A stretch of DNA of 64,000 bases. Origin: CAWDXG01 sp963822115. GTDB lineage: Bacteria > Myxococcota_A > Polyangia > Polyangiales > Polyangiaceae. The stretch covers positions 186,001 to 250,000 of the forward strand of contig CAWGGM010000004.1 of the NCBI GenBank assembly GCA_963822115.1. The letters run 5' to 3'. Under the pieces are notes generated by a model that made no database searches, was not told where the DNA came from, and saw only the letters and a list, made by a program, of their open reading frames with translations. This document shows positions 38,373 to 46,431 of this stretch, one piece after another. Every line of letters starts with the position of its first letter. Position 1 is the stretch's first letter. The position numbers were made by a program, and so were the translations under genes.

Positions 38373-39256
38373 CGCACCAGTTCCTGCCGGATCGCCCGGT
38401 CGACGAGAAGCTGAGCCGGCAGCACGTCGAAGCCGGCGGACTGCCGCTGCGCGCCCAGCGCCGCCTCACCGAGGAGCGCGCCCAGGGCAGCGCTCTGTTC
38501 ACCAGCACGCTCAGCCCCGCGGAGACGGTGGTCGCCGCGCAAGCCGGCTTCGAGCCGGTAAGCCAGGTGATGGGCTCGAGCATGTACCACGTGGGGTTCC
38601 AGAGCACCTTCTGGGGCTATAACGGCGGCGAGCTCACCGCCCTCACCCAGGCGTACGACCACGCGCGCGCGCGCGCCCTGGGCCGCATGCGCGCCGAAGC
38701 GCAGATGCTCGGGGCACACGTCGTGGTCGATACACGCTTCGAGGGGCGCGGCTACGACTGGGCGGACGACATGGTGGAAATCACCGCCATCGGCACGGCC
38801 GTCCGCATCCGCGGTCAGCCCCCGCCAGCCGAGCCGGCTCTGACCCTGTTGAAGATGGACGAGCTGTCGAAGCTGCACCACGCGGGCTACGCGCCTGCGG
38901 CCATCGCGATGGGCAACTGCTTCTGGTTCGAGCCGCATGCCGACTGCACAGTCGAAGGCTCGTTCTTCTCCAGCGAGCTGCCGACCCACACCCGGGCCAG
39001 TCTGCAGGCGCGGCACCTGGCGGTGGAGCGGTTCCGCCAGTTCGCGCGTCACTTCAACGCCGACGGCGTGGTGGGAGTGCGCGTGCACCGCGAGAGCAAG
39101 GAGCACGAGCACTCGGGGCACATTCGCTTCCACATGGAGGTGATGCTGATGGGGACCGCGGTCGTACGCCGCGGCGACGCAGCTCCCCCGCCTCGACCGC
39201 GCCTGGTCGTGGACGTGGCCGACCGCCCGCGCAAGCACGGCACCCACACTTTCTAG
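38369..39256 (+). CDS. Tandem YbjQ/DUF74-like protein 1
   Basis: 295 residues from TTG 38369, supported by GGAGG at normal distance and by the four-base overlap with the previous stop. Two copies of a fold like the YbjQ (DUF74, putative heavy-metal-binding) family: copy one has QVMGSSMYHVGFQS, AEAQMLGAHVVVDTRFEG and EITAIGTAVRI; copy two has IAMGNCFWFEPH, DGVVGVRVHRESKEH and MLMGTAVV. Both copies have the helix-strand order of YbjQ. A linker of about 25 residues (PPPAEPALTLLK) joins them. First of three paralogs in a row. Confidence 0.8.
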   Translation: MTHQFLPDRPVDEKLSRQHVEAGGLPLRAQRRLTEERAQGSALFTSTLSPAETVVAAQAGFEPVSQVMGSSMYHVGFQSTFWGYNGGELTALTQAYDHARARALGRMRAEAQMLGAHVVVDTRFEGRGYDWADDMVEITAIGTAVRIRGQPPPAEPALTLLKMDELSKLHHAGYAPAAIAMGNCFWFEPHADCTVEGSFFSSELPTHTRASLQARHLAVERFRQFARHFNADGVVGVRVHRESKEHEHSGHIRFHMEVMLMGTAVVRRGDAAPPPRPRLVVDVADRPRKHGTHTF

Positions 39257-39291
39257 GCGCGTTTCACCACCTAGCTGAAAGAGATCCTTCG

Positions 39292-40119
39292 ATGACCCAG
39301 AACCCGAACCCACAGCAGCGCCAGGCGCTTCCGCAGCACGCGATGGAGCGCATCGGCGCCATGCGAGGTGCCCAGGGGCAGCGCTTCTTCACCAGCGATC
39401 TGACGGTGAAAGAGTTTCTGCTGGTTCGCGAGAGCGGCTTCGAGGCAGCCGGGCTCGTGATGGGCTCGAGCATCTATCACGTGGGCTACTCGAGCTCGAA
39501 CTACAACCAGAACCAGGAGCTCACGGTGCTCACGCAGGCGATGTACTCGGCGCGCGAGCTGGCCATGGCACGCATGGAGGAAGAAGCCCAGGCGCTGGGC
39601 GCCGACGGCGTCATCGGCGTGAGGCTCAAGGTCAACCGCCACGCCTGGGGCGAGAGCCTGGTGGAGTTCGTGGCCATCGGGACGGCCATCTACGCGCGCG
39701 ACGGCTCGAACTGGCACGCGCCGAACGGCATGCCCTTCACCAGCGACCTGAGCGGGCAGGACTTCTGGATGCTGCTCAAGAGTGGCTACCGGCCGGTTTC
39801 GCTGGTGATGGGCAACTGCGTCTACCACGTGGCCCACCAGACACTGGGCGGCTGGTTCAAGCGCATCGGGCAGAACGTCGAGATGACAGAATTCACCCAG
39901 GGCCTGTACGACGCGCGCGAGCTGGCGATGGAGCGGATGCAGTACGAAGCACAGGTCGACCGCGCCGCTGGCGTGGTCGGCGCGGAAGTGTACGAGTGGA
40001 GCCACGGAGCTTGGGACTCGCACGTGCTGGAGTTCTTCGCCGTGGGTACGGCCGTGCTGCCCATCAACATGGCCGAACCGCCGCCGACGCCCGAGCTGGT
40101 GATGAGCGTGGACTCCTGA
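39292..40119 (+). CDS. Tandem YbjQ/DUF74-like protein 2
   Basis: 275 residues. Two YbjQ-like copies: LVMGSSIYHVGYSSS...EEEAQALGADGVIGVRLK...EFVAIGTAIY, then LVMGNCVYHVAHQTLGGWF...MQYEAQVDRAAGVVGAEVYE...EFFAVGTAVL. The motif GSS/GNC-x-YHV is common to all copies in the cluster, and each copy is introduced by FTSDL and an F/W-rich helix. It follows gene 1 by 35 bp and precedes gene 3 by seven bases. Confidence 0.85.
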   Translation: MTQNPNPQQRQALPQHAMERIGAMRGAQGQRFFTSDLTVKEFLLVRESGFEAAGLVMGSSIYHVGYSSSNYNQNQELTVLTQAMYSARELAMARMEEEAQALGADGVIGVRLKVNRHAWGESLVEFVAIGTAIYARDGSNWHAPNGMPFTSDLSGQDFWMLLKSGYRPVSLVMGNCVYHVAHQTLGGWFKRIGQNVEMTEFTQGLYDARELAMERMQYEAQVDRAAGVVGAEVYEWSHGAWDSHVLEFFAVGTAVLPINMAEPPPTPELVMSVDS

Positions 40120-40126
40120 GGACAGC

Positions 40127-40861
40127 ATGGCATTCACGAGCGATCTCTCCATCGACGAGCTGCTCCTCATCGAGGAGATCGGCTTCGAACCGATCGAGCT
40201 TTGCATGGGCTCGAGCTACTTCCACATCGGCTGGCAGCGCTCGGCTTGGAGCCAGAACATGGAGCTCGGCAACGTCTCGCAGCTGATGCTCTCGGCGCGG
40301 CTGTACGCGATCGAACGCATGCTCGAGCAGGCCGAGACCTTCGGCGCCGACGGCATCGTCTCGATGTCGGTCGACATGGTCCGGCACGGCCACCATGCCG
40401 AATTCACTGCGATCGGCACGGCGGTCCGGCGTCGCGACGGCCAGGGCGCGACGTGGCGCGTCGGGGGCCGTCCCTTCACCTGCGATCTGTCCGGCGAGGA
40501 CTTCTGGGGGCTGGTGCGCGGCGGCTTCCGCCCGACAAGCCTCGCGCACGGGGTGTGCGTCTACCACGTGGCGCACCAGGGCCTCGGCGCGTGGTTCAAG
40601 CAGATGGGGCAGAACATCGAGCAGCAGCAGTACACGCAGGCGCTGTACGACGCGCGCGAGCTCGCGATGGAGCGGATGCAGGGCGAAGCAGCACGCCTCG
40701 GCGCGCACGGCGTCGTCGGCGTACAGGTGCGCGAGGGCAGCCACGGCTGGGAGTCCCACGTCGTGGAGTACATCGCGGTCGGTACCGGCGTCGCGCCGAT
40801 CGTCGACCCGACACACGAAGTGCACCAACCGCCCAGGCTCGTGATGTTCGCGCAGGATTGA
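40127..40861 (+). CDS. Tandem YbjQ/DUF74-like protein 3
   Basis: 244 residues. Copy one: LCMGSSYFHIGWQRS...EQAETFGADGIVSMSVDM...EFTAIGTAVRR; copy two: LAHGVCVYHVAHQGLGAWF...MQGEAARLGAHGVVGVQVRE...EYIAVGTGV. Copy two here and in gene 2 are nearly the same (VYHVAHQ, ALYDARELAMERMQ), which suggests recent duplication or conversion between the genes. The N-terminal extension of gene 2 is missing, so copy one begins directly at MAFTSDLSIDELLL. Confidence 0.85.
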   Translation: MAFTSDLSIDELLLIEEIGFEPIELCMGSSYFHIGWQRSAWSQNMELGNVSQLMLSARLYAIERMLEQAETFGADGIVSMSVDMVRHGHHAEFTAIGTAVRRRDGQGATWRVGGRPFTCDLSGEDFWGLVRGGFRPTSLAHGVCVYHVAHQGLGAWFKQMGQNIEQQQYTQALYDARELAMERMQGEAARLGAHGVVGVQVREGSHGWESHVVEYIAVGTGVAPIVDPTHEVHQPPRLVMFAQD

Positions 40862-40901
40862 GCGCGGCGCGGCGTGGCACTTTCAAGGAACGCCGAGGGC
40901 C

Positions 40902-41327
40902 ATGGCTCGTAGGTCCCTCTCCAACCTGGTCCTGCTCTGGCTAGGCACGAGCATGGTGCTGATGGTGGCCGGCGGCGCCGTGTGGTTCGAGCTCGCCGGA
41001 GGAAGCGGTTTCTTTTCGCGGGGGCCGGCCTACTCCATCGGTGCCCTCACCATGGGGATCTGGAGTGTCTGCATCGCGCTGCCTCATCTGCTCACGATGG
41101 TATACTGGGCCAAGGCTATCGGCTCTTCGGAGCGGACGCGACTCGGGCTGCTCGGCAGGATGCTGGTCTTCGCGTTGCCCCAGGCCACGCTGTACGCCAT
41201 GATCATGGGGATCCATGGTTTTTTGATGGCCTACGTCACGGGAACGCTCGCACTGTGGTTGCCGCGGGCGATCATTCCGCCACTCGGCCCCGGCGCGTTC
41301 GCCCGAGACGCGGGACCTTACGGTTGA
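40902..41327 (+). CDS. Membrane protein of the DUF74 cluster
   Basis: 141 residues. Three or four membrane segments: LVLLWLGTSMVLMVAGGAVW, ALTMGIWSVCIALPHLLTM, and MLVFALPQATLYAMIMG. The C-terminus is short and polar (ARDAGPYG). It starts 40 bp after gene 3 on the same strand and may anchor the cluster at the membrane. The stop TGA is followed by an in-frame coding-like stretch that continues to 41636. No family recognised. Confidence 0.75.
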   Translation: MARRSLSNLVLLWLGTSMVLMVAGGAVWFELAGGSGFFSRGPAYSIGALTMGIWSVCIALPHLLTMVYWAKAIGSSERTRLGLLGRMLVFALPQATLYAMIMGIHGFLMAYVTGTLALWLPRAIIPPLGPGAFARDAGPYG

Positions 41328-41465
41328 CGTCGCCCCAGACGCAGTCGATTCTCGTCGACGTGGCGACCGCGGTTTCCGACTGCGCTGCTCGCGTGGCTAG
41401 CGGGGAGCTTCGTCGCATTCGCTGCGCTGGTCCGACATCATCCATCCTGGAACGGCCCCGTCCTC
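41328..41465 (+). other. Coding-like stretch without a start codon
   Basis: In the frame of the upstream gene, after its TGA, an Arg-rich start (RRPRRSRFSS) leads into a good membrane helix ALLAWLAGSFVAFAALVR that runs into the zinc-ribbon gene at 41466. No ATG, GTG or TTG is present in this frame between the TGA and 41466. A TTG at 41324, overlapping the stop as TTGA, opens another frame that would need a single base change to join. Confidence 0.5.
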
Positions 41466-41636
41466 ATGGCTGTCCTCATGCTGCCCGGGTTCGCGCTGTT
41501 CGCCCTGGTGGCTGCGTGGTTCACGCGGAAGAACCTGCGCTGTCCAGCCTGCGACGCGGCCATCCAGCTGTACGGAACGCGCTACTACGCGCGAAGCTTC
41601 AACTGCCCGCACTGCAACCGCGCCCTCTCGCAGTAG
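41466..41636 (+). CDS. Small membrane zinc-ribbon protein (start uncertain)
   Basis: 56 residues from the only ATG in frame. MAVLMLPGFALFALVAAW is a membrane helix; the rest is a zinc ribbon with two CPxC/CPHC knuckles (RCPACDAAI, NCPHCNRALSQ) and a Tyr-rich middle (YGTRYYARSF). Homologous-looking sequence upstream of the ATG suggests the natural protein is longer, with two membrane helices. It ends 8 bp before the opposite-strand SET-domain gene. Confidence 0.6.
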   Translation: MAVLMLPGFALFALVAAWFTRKNLRCPACDAAIQLYGTRYYARSFNCPHCNRALSQ

Positions 41637-41643
41637 CCCGGAA

Positions 41644-42243
41644 CTAGCTGGCCCGCCTCATCTCCGCGATCGTGCCGGCAATGGTGTCGAGTACCTGCTC
41701 CTGGTCGATCGAGCGCAGGTACTCCGCGTACTCTTCGAGCCGACGGCCGAAGGCGCGTCCTGCTTCAGTGTCGCGCTCGAAGTGCGCGGCTTCCAGATTC
41801 GAGATGTCGAAGTTGATGAAGCCACGGCAGTCCGGCGAGCCGCACAGGCACGGATCGCGCCCCGGCTCGTTCTGCGTGACCCAACCGTAGAAGATGGTCA
41901 CTTCCTCGCCCGGCGTGATGGGGCGCATGCATTGGATGCGCCCTTCGCCGCTCGAATAGATGGCCGCATTGGGGTTGCAGCTGTGGTTGCAGAGCCAACC
42001 GCCCGGCAGGCTGGTGTCCGGAACGATGACCCAGTACCGGTCCGAAAGGAGCGTGAACTTCGAATCCGCCGCGGCGATCGCTTCCGGATCCTGCACGTCG
42101 AGCCGGCGCTGTTTCGGCGCGTACGGGACGATCACGTCACCCGGCTCGAAGCGGCGCCGCGCGAAGACTCCCCTGCCCTCGATATCGCTGTCCCGGTACA
42201 GCACCGGCGCCAGGCTGAACTTCTTCTTGCGGGGCTTGACCAT
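41644..42243 (-). CDS. SET-domain protein (putative lysine methyltransferase)
   Basis: 199 residues. The SET core is clear: YRDSDIEGRGVFARRRFEPG at the start, GGWLCNHSCNPNAAIYS with the NHSCxPN signature near 85-95, then PGEEVTIFYGW with the conserved Tyr, and a post-SET-like CLCGSPDCRGFINF with three Cys that bind zinc with the signature Cys. It should methylate a Lys side chain of some protein using S-adenosylmethionine. The basic N-terminus MVKPRKKKF could bind nucleic acid. SET proteins are infrequent in bacteria; known bacterial ones include secreted effectors, but no secretion signal is visible here. Confidence 0.9.
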   Translation of the reverse strand: MVKPRKKKFSLAPVLYRDSDIEGRGVFARRRFEPGDVIVPYAPKQRRLDVQDPEAIAAADSKFTLLSDRYWVIVPDTSLPGGWLCNHSCNPNAAIYSSGEGRIQCMRPITPGEEVTIFYGWVTQNEPGRDPCLCGSPDCRGFINFDISNLEAAHFERDTEAGRAFGRRLEEYAEYLRSIDQEQVLDTIAGTIAEMRRAS

Positions 42244-42306
42244 GTCTCGACCGGCCGTGCGCGCGAAGAATACCTGCCACGCGCCCGGAGCCCAGCCAAG
42301 ATCGGT

Positions 42307-42516
42307 TCAGGCGCAGCCTTCCGACGCCGCCAGGCCGACCAGCTCGTGCGCGTCGCTACAGTCGAGATCAGTCGCGTCGCGCAGCAGGCGGAGCGCCCGC
42401 TGGAGCCAGGCTTCTTTCTGTTCCGGCTCGCTCTCGAAAGCCGTCTTGAGTGCGTCCCGTGCTTCTGCGGGAACGGCGTTGCTGTGAAGAAGAAGTCTCG
42501 TGATCGAAAACGCCAT
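42307..42516 (-). CDS. Small hypothetical protein
   Basis: 69 residues, starting MAFSITRLLLHSNAVPAEA. The content is helical (ARDALKTAFESEPEQKEA, WLQRALRLLRDATDL) with two Cys in the C-terminal half. The frame stays open upstream to other GTG codons, but the segment before this ATG looks noncoding. It is on the same strand as the SET-domain gene, ending 64 bp upstream of that gene's start. I give it a moderate chance of being real. Confidence 0.5.
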   Translation of the reverse strand: MAFSITRLLLHSNAVPAEARDALKTAFESEPEQKEAWLQRALRLLRDATDLDCSDAHELVGLAASEGCA

Positions 42517-42775
42517 GTCTGTTTGACCCGGTTCCGGGCGCAGCTGCGCCCAGCTAGAGGAATATGGGGCATCGATCCGCCCCGTCAAGATGTCCACGGC
42601 GGCGCCGGACTGGACGGCCCAGCCGTCGAGGCCGCTCGAGACATAGGTCGCGAGCGTGCCACGGGCCGTTGGCCGGTCAGCGCGCCGCGCCCACAAGACA
42701 CCAACGCCCACCCGGAAAGCCGGATGGGCGCTGGTTCGGTTGGGCGAGCGCCGCCAGGGGCTGCCCCCCGCTCGA

Positions 42776-43600
42776 CTACTGCCAGGAGCAGCCGGGCTGG
42801 GCGGTGCAGGTGACCTGGGTCGACAACTGGTCGCAGGCCGTCGCCGTGCCGGAGCAGGTCGTGGTGTTGTACGTGCAACCCGCTCCGTTGCACGCACTTA
42901 CCGTCTGGTAGAGCGTGCAGGCCTGCGGTGTGCCGCCGCACGTACCGTTCGCGAACGTACAGCCGATGAGCTGGCCGCATCCGACCGCTGTGGTCTTGGT
43001 GCTGCAAGCATCGGGGGTGCCACTGCATCCCGCTGTTGTCTGCGTGCACCCATCGGCAGCCGCGCAGTCGACGGCTCCCAGCGTGTTGCATGCCGAAGCC
43101 GTGCCGGTGCATGTCGGCGCAGCAGCGTCTGCGCCGCCCGCGCCAGCAGTACCGGCGTCTGCGCCTGCCGCGCCAGCAGTACCGGCGTCTGCGCCTGCCG
43201 CGCCACCCGCAGCCGTGCCGCCTGCGCCTGCAGTGCCGGCGTCCGAGCCTGCCGTGCCGCCAGCGCCCGCTGTGCCCGCTGTGCCTGCCGTGCCCGCGGT
43301 GCCCGCGGTGCCACCGGCGCCTGCCGTGCCACCGGCGCCTGCCGTGCCACCGGCGCCTGCCGTGCCACCGGCGCCGCCCACTGCGCCGCCAGCGCCGGCC
43401 ATACCCGCGCTGCCAGCCGTGCCGGCACTACCGGCCATGCCCGCGCCGCCGCCGCCCATACCAGCGGTGCCGGCGCCACCCTCGGTCGACCCGCCCGTGC
43501 CGCCGCCGGTGCCCCCGTTGTTGCTGCTTCCGCAGCCCTGGAACGCCAGAGCGCCCGCGAAAATCCCGATAATTGTCAAGCTAGTGCTGGTTCTGATCAT
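42776..43600 (-). CDS. Lipoprotein with long Gly/Ala/Thr linker and Cys repeats
   Basis: 274 residues. Signal MIRTSTSLTIIGIFAGALAF with lipobox FQGC. About 130 residues of GGT/AGAGG/TAG repeats encoded by 18-bp DNA repeats follow. The C-terminal 110 residues hold three to four units of about 30 residues with the pattern CxGTxxAC...CxxxxGC (CTGTASACNTLGAVDC, CSGTPDACSTKTTAVGC, CGGTPQACTLYQTVSAC, CSGTATACDQLSTQVTC). This resembles a stalk plus small disulfide-rich head. Function unknown. Confidence 0.85.
   Translation of the reverse strand: MIRTSTSLTIIGIFAGALAFQGCGSSNNGGTGGGTGGSTEGGAGTAGMGGGGAGMAGSAGTAGSAGMAGAGGAVGGAGGTAGAGGTAGAGGTAGAGGTAGTAGTAGTAGTAGAGGTAGSDAGTAGAGGTAAGGAAGADAGTAGAAGADAGTAGAGGADAAAPTCTGTASACNTLGAVDCAAADGCTQTTAGCSGTPDACSTKTTAVGCGQLIGCTFANGTCGGTPQACTLYQTVSACNGAGCTYNTTTCSGTATACDQLSTQVTCTAQPGCSWQ
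43308..43379. repeat. 18-bp tandem repeat in the linker of the Cys-repeat lipoprotein
   Basis: Unit GTGCCACCGGCGCCTGCC occurs three times exactly and then degenerates; further imperfect copies extend on both sides. It encodes GGTAGA units on the minus strand. Confidence 0.9.
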
Positions 43601-43776
43601 GGTGTCTTGACCCTCGCTAAGGGCAGTCCGTGGAGCGAACCGCACGGGATTATGACGACCGTCACCCAAAGGCAAAGAACGCGCAATTCTGGCGCCTGGC
43701 GCACTCGGCCCGCGAGCCGACCCCGAGCCGCACCGTCGCTTGACGCCGAGCAGTTGTGCCTGGAAGAAATGCCGCC

Positions 43777-44211
43777 ATGAAGGATCTCGACACGCCCAAG
43801 GTGCGCCAGCTGCTCAACTCCATCCTCGAGCACGAGCTCGCGGGGGTCGTGCGCTACACGCACTACGCACTGATGATAACGGGGCCCAACCGCATCCCGC
43901 TCGTAGCCTTCATGAAGACCCAGGCCCAGGAGTCGCTGACCCACGCCGAGCAGGTCGGCGAGCTGCTCACCGGCCTGGAGGGCCATCCCTCGCTGAGCAT
44001 CGCCAAGCTGGAGGAGTCCAACAAGCACTCCACCCAGGCGCTCATCGCCGAGAGCCTCAAGCACGAAGAAGCGGCGTCGACGCTCTACAAGGAGCTGCTC
44101 ACGACCGTGCAGGACGCGAGCGTGTACCTCGAGGAGTTCGCGCGCTCGATGATCGGCCAGGAAGAGCTGCACCAGCTCGAGCTGCGCAAGATGTTGCGCG
44201 ACTTCATCTAG
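43777..44211 (+). CDS. bfr: Bacterioferritin-like protein
   Basis: 144 residues, four-helix ferritin-like fold. Diiron ligands appear in SILEHELAGVVRYTHY, AQESLTHAEQVGELL, and the C-terminal GQEELHQLELRKMLRDF, matching the ExxH pattern of bacterioferritins. It is slightly shorter than typical bacterioferritin (about 155-160). The heme-ligating methionine is not seen where expected, so whether heme is bound is uncertain. It stores iron or detoxifies peroxide in the cytoplasm. The ATG at 43777 is preferred over a GTG seven codons earlier since GGAAGAA lies upstream. Confidence 0.85.
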   Translation: MKDLDTPKVRQLLNSILEHELAGVVRYTHYALMITGPNRIPLVAFMKTQAQESLTHAEQVGELLTGLEGHPSLSIAKLEESNKHSTQALIAESLKHEEAASTLYKELLTTVQDASVYLEEFARSMIGQEELHQLELRKMLRDFI

Positions 44212-44238
44212 GCGCAGCGGCGCCGGCCGCGCACGCGG

Positions 44239-45030
44239 TCAGGGCTCGATCACAGCCGGATCCAGGTCGACGCCGATCGGGCAGTGATCGCTGCCGAGGA
44301 CGTCCTTCTGGATGAACGCCCGGCGCACGAAAGGCATCGCCGATTCGCTGGCGAGCACGTAGTCGATGCGCCAGCCGACGTTGCGTTCGCGCAGACCCAT
44401 CCGCTGGCTCCACCAGGTGTAGTGGCCGCCCTCGGGCGTGAAGGCGCGGAAGGTGTCGACCCAGCCTCCCGATAGCCAACGTCCGAAAGCGCGACGCTCC
44501 TCGGGACGGAAGCCGCTGTTTTCCCTGTTCTGTCTGGGGCGGGCCAGGTCGCTGTCCTGGTGCGCGGTGTTGAAGTCGCCCATCACCAGCACGCGATCAC
44601 CCTGCGCGCGGTAGCGATCGAGACGCCGGCGCAGCGCCTGGTCGAACGCGAGCTTGTAGGGAATGCGACTCAGGTCCCGGTTCGGACCATCGCCCTTGGG
44701 GACGTAGGTCGAGCACACCACCAGCTTGCCGAAGCGCGCGACCAAGACGCGGCCTTCCACGTCGAAGCGCGGCGCGAGCGCCATCTCGACGGCGTCCGGC
44801 TTCTGTCGCGAGAGCAGTGCCACGCCGCTGTAGCCGGGGCGCTCGGCAGGCGCGTAGTGCTGGTGCCAGCGCGCACGACGGATGCGCTCGGGCACCTGCT
44901 CGGGGAAGGCCCGTACCTCCTGCAAGCCGACAACATTCGCACGGCTCCTGCCGAGCCACTCCGACAGGCCCTTACGCTCGCAGGCGCGGATCCCGTTGAC
45001 GTTCCACGACAGTACGCGGAAATGCCGCAT
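44239..45030 (-). CDS. xth: Exodeoxyribonuclease III / AP endonuclease
   Basis: 263 residues. The endonuclease-exonuclease-phosphatase fold is clear with all catalytic motifs: LSWNVNGIRA, GLQEVRAF with metal-ligand Glu, STYVPKGD, LVMGDFNTAHQ with catalytic Asp-Asn, and the C-terminal GSDHCPI with the His of the Asp-His pair. It removes abasic sites in base-excision repair and has 3'-to-5' exonuclease activity. It is convergent with the bacterioferritin gene. ATG at 45030 fits the fold start. Confidence 0.95.
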   Translation of the reverse strand: MRHFRVLSWNVNGIRACERKGLSEWLGRSRANVVGLQEVRAFPEQVPERIRRARWHQHYAPAERPGYSGVALLSRQKPDAVEMALAPRFDVEGRVLVARFGKLVVCSTYVPKGDGPNRDLSRIPYKLAFDQALRRRLDRYRAQGDRVLVMGDFNTAHQDSDLARPRQNRENSGFRPEERRAFGRWLSGGWVDTFRAFTPEGGHYTWWSQRMGLRERNVGWRIDYVLASESAMPFVRRAFIQKDVLGSDHCPIGVDLDPAVIEP

Positions 45031-45150
45031 GGGCGCCGACTGTAGCGTCCGGACCAGGCTCTCCCAAGCATCCGTGCGTCCAGGACTGGCCCGGCGTCCG
45101 GCCTTTGTCGCCTTCCGTGACCGCGCGGCTCATGACACTATCGCCGGTCC

Positions 45151-46383
45151 GTGCGCCTCGCCGAACGCATCCCCGATCCCAACGTGTGGCGCGTGTACCG
45201 GGCCACACTGGCACTCGGCCTGGCCTACGGCATCGCGATTTCGCTGACGGCGATCTTCCTCGACCAGATCGGCTTCAGCAAATCGGATATCGGCACGCTG
45301 GCCGCGTGGTTCGCCACCGGCATCGTAGCGCTTTCGCTGCCAATGGGCGGGCTGATCCGGCGATTTTCAGCCAAGACAACGCTCGCCATCGCACTCGGCG
45401 GCTACGCGATCACCGTCTCGGTGTTCCCGTTTCTGCACAGCTACACGTCTATCGCGGTGGTGCGCTTCTTCGACGGCGCCTGTTCGGTCGGCGTCTGGGT
45501 CAGCAGCGAAACCATCCTTCTGGAACGCTCCGGCAAGGACAACAAGGCGTTCGTGACCAGCCTGTATGCGATCGCCATCGCCGTCGGTTACATCGCCGGA
45601 CCACTGGCGGCGCGGGCCATCGCCGCCGTTGCGCCACTCCGGGCCGGATTCGTTGCCGCCGGCGTGCTCTCGGCGCTCACGTCTGTGTACGTCACGACGC
45701 GACTCGAGCGTGGCCCCCGGCACGCGGGCGACCGGCCGCACGACAGCGAGTTCGATCCAGACGGTGTGCCGCCGGCGGGTTCGGCGATGGGCGTGCTCTG
45801 GCGCATCAAGACGTCCTGCTTCGGCACCTTCGCCTATGGCTATTTCCAGGCCAGCGTCGTGCTTTTCCTGCCGCTGTACCTGATGGAGTCGAAGGGCATC
45901 GCGGAGAAGCAGACGATCATTATCCCGGCGTTCTTCGCGGCCGGCATGCTGCTGTTCTCCAACTACGCAGGCCGGCTCGGCGATCGCTACGGCCACCTGC
46001 TGCTGATGCGGCTGCTCGGCATCGTGGGCACGGCGATGGTGCTCGGTTTCGTGTTCCTCGGCTCGTTTTCGATGATGGCGCTCGCGGTGTTCATCGCTGG
46101 TGCGACGATCGCGAGCATCTCTCCGGTGAGCCTGGCGCTGCAGGGCGTGGTCTCGGCGCCCGCGGAGTACAGCCGCGCCACCAGCATCTACAACGCTTTC
46201 TACGCCGCGGGCATGCTGCTGGGCCCGCCGATTTCCAGCATGATCTTCGAGCACTTCGGGGGCGCTGCGATGCTCTATCACCTGGCCGGCCTGTGGGGTG
46301 CGTTCGTCGCGTTCACGCTCTTGTTCCATCGCGACGACCCGGCCGCTCGGCGCGCGCCGGAACTTTCCGCGCCCCCCGCGTGA
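45151..46383 (+). CDS. Major facilitator superfamily transporter
   Basis: 410 residues with 12 predicted membrane segments in two halves. Motif-A-like loops are seen (LPMGGLIRRFSAKTTLAIA and YAGRLGDRYGHLLLMR). The central loop (RPHDSEFDPDGVPPAG) is charged, as usual. The second half contains FGTFAYGYFQASVVLFLPLY and GMLLGPPISSMIF. Start is a GTG. The substrate is unknown; the drug/sugar-type MFS groups are possible. It precedes the lipoprotein at 46432 by 48 bp. Confidence 0.9.
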   Translation: MRLAERIPDPNVWRVYRATLALGLAYGIAISLTAIFLDQIGFSKSDIGTLAAWFATGIVALSLPMGGLIRRFSAKTTLAIALGGYAITVSVFPFLHSYTSIAVVRFFDGACSVGVWVSSETILLERSGKDNKAFVTSLYAIAIAVGYIAGPLAARAIAAVAPLRAGFVAAGVLSALTSVYVTTRLERGPRHAGDRPHDSEFDPDGVPPAGSAMGVLWRIKTSCFGTFAYGYFQASVVLFLPLYLMESKGIAEKQTIIIPAFFAAGMLLFSNYAGRLGDRYGHLLLMRLLGIVGTAMVLGFVFLGSFSMMALAVFIAGATIASISPVSLALQGVVSAPAEYSRATSIYNAFYAAGMLLGPPISSMIFEHFGGAAMLYHLAGLWGAFVAFTLLFHRDDPAARRAPELSAPPA

Positions 46384-46431
46384 AGGCTGTCACTGTCGAG
46401 CCGGTCGCACCGGGAGTAGGATTGGAGCGTC

